NCBI GenBank assembly: GCA_903900975.1
Contig: CAIUPE010000147.1
Coordinates: 1 to 38,836 of the forward strand
Direction: 5' to 3'
Source: an uncultured Hyphomicrobiales bacterium
GTDB taxonomy: Bacteria; Pseudomonadota; Alphaproteobacteria; Rhizobiales; Beijerinckiaceae
Length of the DNA stretch: 38,836 bases
Below are positions 34,287 through 38,836 of the stretch, one piece after another (position 1 is the first letter of the stretch; each line of letters begins with the position of its first letter). The notes beneath the pieces were generated by a model, which was given only the letters and a program-made list of their open reading frames with translations, did not search any database and had not been told where the DNA came from. Both the position numbers and the translations under genes were made by a program.

Positions 34287-34396
34287 ATTCACCCGCACTA
34301 CGAGGTTGCGTAAGGACGCGTGCGACCTTACATCTTGGCTTTGATCAATGATGGGCCGCCCCGATCATAGCTCTGACAAGTCAGGATTTAACTGGA

Positions 34397-35302
34397 ATGC
34401 GAGATCCTTATACCATCCTCGGCGTCGATAAATCGGCCAGCGAAGACGATATCAAAAAAGCCTATCGCAAACACGCGAAGGTCTTGCACCCCGACCGTAA
34501 TGTGACCGATCCCAAGGCGAAGGATAAATTCGCCGAGCTCAATTCGGCCTATGAGATTTTGGGCGACGCCAAAAAACGGAAACAATTTGACAGCGGCGAG
34601 ATAGATGCCGAAGGAAAACCTCGCTTTCAGGGCTTTCCCGGTGGCGGGGCGGGTGGCCCGGGCTTTGGCGGCGCGCGCGGCGGCGGCGGCCCCTTTGGCG
34701 GCTCCAGCTTCGATGCATCCGATATTTTTGCCGAATTTTTCCGTGGTGGTATGGGCGGGGCCGATGCCCGCACGGGGCGTCGACGCACACCCGCACCCGG
34801 CGCTGATCTTAAAGTCGTTACAACGGTCAGCCTTGCCGATTCGATCAAAGGCACCACAGCCCGTGTCTCTTTACCCGGCGGACGAACGCTAGAAGTCTCC
34901 ATTCCGGCAGGCGTTACCGATGGCAAAGTCATCAGGCTGAAGCGTCAAGGCCAACCCAGCGCCGAGGGTGGCATTCCAGGCGACGCGCTTATCACCATCC
35001 GCGTGACGCAGGACAACCGCTTCACGATCGACGGTAAAAATATGCGCACCCGCGTGCCGATCCCGTTGGAAGATGCCGTACTTGGTGGCACCGTCCGCGT
35101 GCCGACGCTGGACGGCGTTGTAGAACTCTCCATCCCGCCCTACAGCAATAGCGGCCAAACCTTGCGGCTGAAAGGCAAGGGCCTGCCCGCCGCTGAAGGC
35201 GCGGGCGATCTGTTTGCCACGCTCGAACTGACAATCCCGAAAGAGCCCGATCTGGAGCTTGAAATGCTGATGAAGCGTTGGCGCGACCGCAAACCTCGGT
35301 AA
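34397..35302 (+). CDS. DnaJ-family co-chaperone without zinc fingers (CbpA-like)
   Basis: A 301-residue type II J-protein. N-terminal J domain (5-65) with the HPD motif in KVLHPDRN (31-33), a glycine-rich stretch (79-103), then the two substrate-binding beta domains (about 125-295). The zinc finger of DnaJ is absent. It stimulates a DnaK-type ATPase. Preceded by a 110-base gap with a weak hairpin (34310-34331) and followed by a MOSC gene. Its place between pdxH and fabI is common in Hyphomicrobiales. Confidence 0.92.
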   Translation: MRDPYTILGVDKSASEDDIKKAYRKHAKVLHPDRNVTDPKAKDKFAELNSAYEILGDAKKRKQFDSGEIDAEGKPRFQGFPGGGAGGPGFGGARGGGGPFGGSSFDASDIFAEFFRGGMGGADARTGRRRTPAPGADLKVVTTVSLADSIKGTTARVSLPGGRTLEVSIPAGVTDGKVIRLKRQGQPSAEGGIPGDALITIRVTQDNRFTIDGKNMRTRVPIPLEDAVLGGTVRVPTLDGVVELSIPPYSNSGQTLRLKGKGLPAAEGAGDLFATLELTIPKEPDLELEMLMKRWRDRKPR

Positions 35303-35369
35303 CGCTTTAAGTCTTCCGCGAATCGCGCCGCGCTGCAATTCTCGTTACTCCTCTTCAAAGGAGCGTGAC

Positions 35370-35948
35370 GTGGCTTGTGTCAAAGAAATCGGCATTGTCG
35401 GCAAGGTTGAGGCCTGCTTACGCAACCCCGACCGGAAAGCCGGCCTCGAAAAGGCTACGACCAACGAATTGACAATGGTGTTTGACGGCATCGTCGGCGA
35501 TTGCCATTCGGGGCCGACCATGCTGTCGGATGCAAGGACGTTGAAGCAATATCCGCGCGGTGTTCCGCTCAAAAATCGCCGTCAGGTCTCGCTCGTCTCC
35601 ATCGAAGAGATGGCGGAAGTGGCTGAAAAGCTCGGCATTCCGGCTTTGCCGCCCGAATGGGTCGGCGCCAATCTGCTCGTTTCCGGCATTCCCGATTTCA
35701 CGCTTTTGCCTCCAGCAACCCGCCTGATGTTCTCATCAGGGGCCACCTTGATCATCGACCTCGAAAACGACCCGTGCCGGTATCCGGCCGACGTGATTGA
35801 GAAGCATCACCCGGGCCATGGCCTGGCTTTCCCTAAGGTGGCGCAGCACAAACGCGGTCTTGTTGCGTGGGTGGAGCGCGAGGGCGCGATCAAAGCCGGC
35901 GATTCCATTCGCCTTTTTCTGCCTCCGCAGCGGATTTGGGGCCATTGA
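35370..35948 (+). CDS. MOSC-domain protein
   Basis: A 192-residue single MOSC domain, a molybdenum-cofactor sulphurase C-terminal fold. Visible: FDGIVGDCHSG (38-48), the NRRQVSLVSIEEM block (69-81), and the conserved cysteine in ENDPCRYP (132-139). Such stand-alone proteins are thought to handle sulphur or molybdenum cofactor; specific role unknown. The start is GTG at 35370 with GGAG 6 bases upstream. Gap to fabI holds a leader ORF. Confidence 0.85.
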   Translation: MACVKEIGIVGKVEACLRNPDRKAGLEKATTNELTMVFDGIVGDCHSGPTMLSDARTLKQYPRGVPLKNRRQVSLVSIEEMAEVAEKLGIPALPPEWVGANLLVSGIPDFTLLPPATRLMFSSGATLIIDLENDPCRYPADVIEKHHPGHGLAFPKVAQHKRGLVAWVEREGAIKAGDSIRLFLPPQRIWGH

Positions 35949-36060
35949 GCTCCGAATTACCGGCCGACTGTCACATTTCGTCAACAGAATTGAGGCGAGT
36001 TTTAAAATCCCGTCCCGTTGAAGCTTCCTTCATCCGAAGCATTCGGTTAAGGAGAAGCAC

Positions 36061-36117
36061 GTGCCACTGCTTGGCCACCCGTCTCAAACGTTAGAAGCGC
36101 GCCTGTATGACCACTGA
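36061..36117 (+). CDS. Leader ORF overlapping the fabI start (18 codons)
   Basis: GTG at 36061 with a strong AAGGAG (36049-36054), 6 bases upstream, begins MPLLGHPSQTLEARLYDH and stops with TGA at 36115-36117, 8 bases past the fabI ATG and in another frame. The fabI ATG itself has only a weak GAAG. Ribosomes loaded on the leader would terminate on the fabI start, so reinitiation or coupling is plausible. It could also be a chance frame; a downstream fabI start is a further option. No similarity is known to me. Confidence 0.4.
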   Translation: MPLLGHPSQTLEARLYDH

Positions 36118-36937
36118 ACCGCATACGACCTCCTCGATCCTGAAGGGCAAACGCGGCCTCATCATGGGGCTGGCCAATAACAAATCCATCGCGTGGGGCA
36201 TTGCCAAATCAGCCCATGACCATGGCGCCGAACTCGCTTTCACCTATCAGGGTGACGCTTTGGAAAAGCGGGTTCGTCCGCTCGCAGCCGAACTCGGCGG
36301 CCTTGTCGTTGGCCATTGCGATGTGACTGATTCGGCCTCCATCGACGCGGTGTTCGCGGAAGTCGAGAAGGCGTGGGGCAAGATCGATTTTCTCGTCCAT
36401 TGCATCGCGTTCTCGGACAAAGACGAGCTGACCGGCCGTTACCTTGAAACATCGGAAGCCAATTTCACGAAATCCCTGCTGATTTCCTGCTACTCCTTTA
36501 CCGCTGTGGCCCAACGCGCCGAAAAGCTGATGAAGGATGGCGGCTCGATGCTGACGCTGACCTATTACGGTGCCGAAAAATGGATGCCGCATTATAATGT
36601 TATGGGCGTCGCCAAAGCCGCTTTGGAAGCCTCGGTACGTTATCTCGCCGCCGATCTCGGCCCGAGCAATATCCGCGTCAACGCGATCTCGGCAGGACCA
36701 ATCAAGACGCTGGCCGCCTCAGGCATCGGCGATTTCCGCTATATTTTGAAGTGGAACGAGCTGAACTCGCCGCTTCGCCGCACGGTTACGATTGAAGAAG
36801 TGGGTGACGCTGCCACCTTCCTACTCTCCGATATGGGCCGCGGCGTGACCGGCGAAATCCAGCATGTCGATGCGGGCTATCACGTCGTCGGAATGAAAAA
36901 CCCCGAAGCGCCCGATATCACGCTCGACAAAGGCTGA
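36107..36937 (+). CDS. fabI: Enoyl-[acyl-carrier-protein] reductase FabI
   Basis: NADH-dependent last step of each fatty-acid elongation cycle. The 276 residues show the cofactor motif GLANNKSIAWGIA (21-33), the catalytic Y163-X6-K170 in HYNVMGVAK, and the C-terminal VTGEIQHVDAGYHVVGM segment. The ATG at 36107 has only a weak ribosome-binding site and lies inside the overlap with the leader ORF at 36061-36117. Followed after 4 bases by the histidine phosphatase gene. Confidence 0.95.
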   Translation: MTTEPHTTSSILKGKRGLIMGLANNKSIAWGIAKSAHDHGAELAFTYQGDALEKRVRPLAAELGGLVVGHCDVTDSASIDAVFAEVEKAWGKIDFLVHCIAFSDKDELTGRYLETSEANFTKSLLISCYSFTAVAQRAEKLMKDGGSMLTLTYYGAEKWMPHYNVMGVAKAALEASVRYLAADLGPSNIRVNAISAGPIKTLAASGIGDFRYILKWNELNSPLRRTVTIEEVGDAATFLLSDMGRGVTGEIQHVDAGYHVVGMKNPEAPDITLDKG

Positions 36938-36941
36938 TCGG

Positions 36942-37529
36942 ATGGCCTTGCTACCTCGCGTGCTGTTCGTCAGGCATGGCGAGACCGATTGGAATGTGGA
37001 AGGCCGCCTTCAGGGGCAGACCGATATTCCGCTGAATGCGCTCGGGCGTTATCAATCCGAAGATGTCGCCCGCAGGCTGACCAAGCTCCTTGTTGATCCA
37101 GCGAAATCGCGTTGGGTTGTCTCGCCTTTGGGCAGGACCCGTGAAACCACCGAAATCGCCCGCTTGGCCCTTGGCCTTGAGCCAAAATCTTATGAGACCG
37201 ATCAGCGCTTGAAGGAAATCACCTTCGGCCTGTGGGAAGGCCATACTTGGGCCGAATTGCGCAGCAAATTTCCGGATGCGGAACGGGCGCGTGACGCCGA
37301 CAAATGGGACTACGTGCCGCCAAACGGCGAAAGTTACGCCATGTTGGTGGACCGTTTACGGCCATGGCTCGAAAGCATAACCGAGGAAACGGTCGTGGTC
37401 TCCCATGGGGGTGTCGCCCGCGCGCTAATGGCCATGATCGCCGATGTGCCATCGCACGAAGCGCCGCGCCACGATATCCATCAAGGCCGCGTTCTGGTTT
37501 TCGAGAATAGCCGCTTCAAATGGCATTAA
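36942..37529 (+). CDS. Histidine phosphatase (phosphoglycerate-mutase-like)
   Basis: A 195-residue histidine phosphatase superfamily member: catalytic RHGETDWN (11-18) with the phospho-histidine, VSPLGRTRET (60-69), the acid E in LKEITFGLWEGHTW and a second histidine in VVSHGGVAR (148-156). Whether it acts on phosphoglycerate or another phosphoester cannot be told. It is the middle gene of a likely fabI-phosphatase-aroC unit. Confidence 0.87.
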   Translation: MALLPRVLFVRHGETDWNVEGRLQGQTDIPLNALGRYQSEDVARRLTKLLVDPAKSRWVVSPLGRTRETTEIARLALGLEPKSYETDQRLKEITFGLWEGHTWAELRSKFPDAERARDADKWDYVPPNGESYAMLVDRLRPWLESITEETVVVSHGGVARALMAMIADVPSHEAPRHDIHQGRVLVFENSRFKWH

Positions 37530-37598
37530 TGCCAGCACGATTTGACCCGTAGCCTTAGCGCTTCTAAAAGAAACGCGTCATAACAAGGCGGACATTCC

Positions 37599-38687
37599 AT
37601 GTCTTATAACAGTTTCGGCCATCTATTCCGCGTCACAACCTTTGGCGAGAGCCACGGGGTGGCGATTGGCTGTGTGGTCGATGGTTGCCCACCGCTGATC
37701 CCGCTGACCGAAGCCGATATTCAGATCGAGCTTGATCGCCGCAAACCCGGCCAATCGCGCTTCACCACCCAGCGCCGCGAGCCGGATCAGGTCAAAATCC
37801 TCTCCGGCGTCTTCTCTGATGACCGCACGCCCGAGCAAGTGACCACCGGCACCTCGATTGCGCTGATGATCGAAAACACCGATCAGCGCTCGAAAGATTA
37901 CGGCGATATCCGCGACGCCTATCGTCCGGGCCATGCCGATTTCACCTATGACGCCAAATATGGCATCCGCGATTACCGCGGCGGTGGAAGATCGTCCGCG
38001 CGCGAAACCGCAGCTCGCGTCGCTGCCGGTGCGATTGCGCGCAAAATCATCCCGAATGTGCTCATTCGCGGCGCGCTCGTGCAAATGGGCCCGCATAAAG
38101 TGGATCGCTCGCGTTGGGATTGGGCCGAAGTGCACAACAACCCGTTTTTCTGCCCCGACGCGGAAATGGCTAAATTCTACGAGGATTATCTCGACGGTAT
38201 CCGCAAATCCGGCTCGTCGGTCGGCGCGGTGATCGAAATTGTTGCCGAACACGTTCCAGCGGGCTGGGGCGCGCCCATCTATGGCAAATTGGACGCAGAT
38301 TTAGCTTCCGCCTTTATGGGCATCAATGCCGTGAAAGGCGTGGAAATCGGCGACGGCTTTGCCTCGGCCACGCTAACCGGCGAAGAAAACGCCGATGAAA
38401 TGCGGATCGGGCCGGATGGAAAACCACTCTTTTTGGCCAACCATGCCGGTGGCATTTTGGGTGGGCTGTCGACCGGCCAGCCGATTGTCGCGCGCTTTGC
38501 GGTAAAGCCAACCTCGTCGATCCTCACACCGCGCCAGACGATCGATAAAGCTGGCCATGAAACGGATATCCTAACCAAAGGGCGGCATGATCCGTGCGTG
38601 GGTATTCGCGCCGTGCCGGTAGGCGAAGCGATGATGGCGTGTGTGCTGGCGGATCACTTTTTGCGGCATCGCGGGCAGGTGGGGTGA
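37599..38687 (+). CDS. aroC: Chorismate synthase
   Basis: Last step of the shikimate pathway, converting EPSP to chorismate with reduced FMN. The 362 residues span the family length. Motifs: FGESHG (15-20), [17 protein letters not shown] (47-63), [18 protein letters not shown] and the C-terminal [35 protein letters not shown] before the ATG. An IS110-type transposase ends only 15 bases after its stop, so the insertion is immediately downstream without touching the coding region. Confidence 0.95.
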   Translation: MSYNSFGHLFRVTTFGESHGVAIGCVVDGCPPLIPLTEADIQIELDRRKPGQSRFTTQRREPDQVKILSGVFSDDRTPEQVTTGTSIALMIENTDQRSKDYGDIRDAYRPGHADFTYDAKYGIRDYRGGGRSSARETAARVAAGAIARKIIPNVLIRGALVQMGPHKVDRSRWDWAEVHNNPFFCPDAEMAKFYEDYLDGIRKSGSSVGAVIEIVAEHVPAGWGAPIYGKLDADLASAFMGINAVKGVEIGDGFASATLTGEENADEMRIGPDGKPLFLANHAGGILGGLSTGQPIVARFAVKPTSSILTPRQTIDKAGHETDILTKGRHDPCVGIRAVPVGEAMMACVLADHFLRHRGQVG

Positions 38688-38702
38688 TCCCTTACCCGTC
38701 AT

Positions 38703-38836
<134 letters not shown>

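Noticed and set aside
34310-34331. Hairpin GTAAGG/CCTTAC between the lipoprotein and dnaJ-like genes as a terminator
   Set aside because: Six-bp stem with a 10-base loop and no T-run; too weak to call.
37559-37577. Hairpin GCGCTTCT/AGAAACGC between the phosphatase and aroC as a terminator
   Set aside because: One mismatch, short stem and no T-run; the genes probably share a transcript.

Overview
This 38.8-kb, fairly GC-rich and densely coding window looks like chromosomal DNA of an alphaproteobacterium, most likely of the order Hyphomicrobiales. The grounds are gene content and order known from that group: a SleB-type hydrolase next to ppdK, the pdxH / dnaJ / fabI / phosphatase / aroC neighbourhood, a NadQ-type Nudix regulator, and an NrsF-SigF pair beside an MNIO gene cluster. 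Family or genus cannot be fixed from sequence reading alone. The first 67 bases are the start of an IS30-family transposase and the last 134 bases the end of an IS110-family transposase. The stretch is therefore bounded by insertion sequences, as a contig that broke at repeats would be. No tRNA, rRNA or CRISPR array was seen.

Left part (1-9550): nadABC encodes de novo NAD synthesis from aspartate and is preceded by two near-identical dyads (ATGCTC-N5-GAGCAT and ATGCTC-N5-GAGTAT). It runs head-on into nrsF-sigF, an ECF sigma factor and its membrane anti-sigma. Divergent from sigF lies a bufferin-type RiPP operon: a four-cysteine DUF2282 precursor with signal peptide, a DUF692/MNIO modifying enzyme, its DUF2063 partner and a DoxX membrane protein. 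A GTAACA-N16-CGAA promoter precedes it. A 560-bp repeat-rich gap and a SleB-like cell-wall hydrolase follow.

Middle (9681-25901): ppdK; an MFS carrier with an AcuI-type acryloyl-CoA reductase; a LysR regulator; Sua5; a long acyl-CoA dehydrogenase with an SRAP abasic-site protein; the minus-strand run xseB, pirin, tlyA, rlmD-like, FAD-linked D-2-hydroxyacid dehydrogenase; and an Lrp-type regulator divergent from alanine dehydrogenase.

Right part (25934-38836): a DUF1778/GNAT toxin-antitoxin pair with its own palindromic operator; a tightly overlapping minus-strand operon ygfZ, tag, HD hydrolase, tyrosine phosphatase, nadQ; a divergent dihydroorotase-type gene; pdxH, SDR and NUDIX on the minus strand; then a plus-strand series of lipoprotein, dnaJ-like, MOSC, fabI (with an 18-codon leader ORF), histidine phosphatase and aroC.

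The two most connected stories are (a) a probable NadQ circuit, with regulator gene and probable target operon in the same window and paired dyads in the target's promoter, and (b) a SigF-controlled, MNIO-modified cysteine-peptide (bufferin) system probably used against copper or related metal stress. Convergent gene ends are unusually tight: three pairs overlap at their stop codons and a fourth is one base apart.
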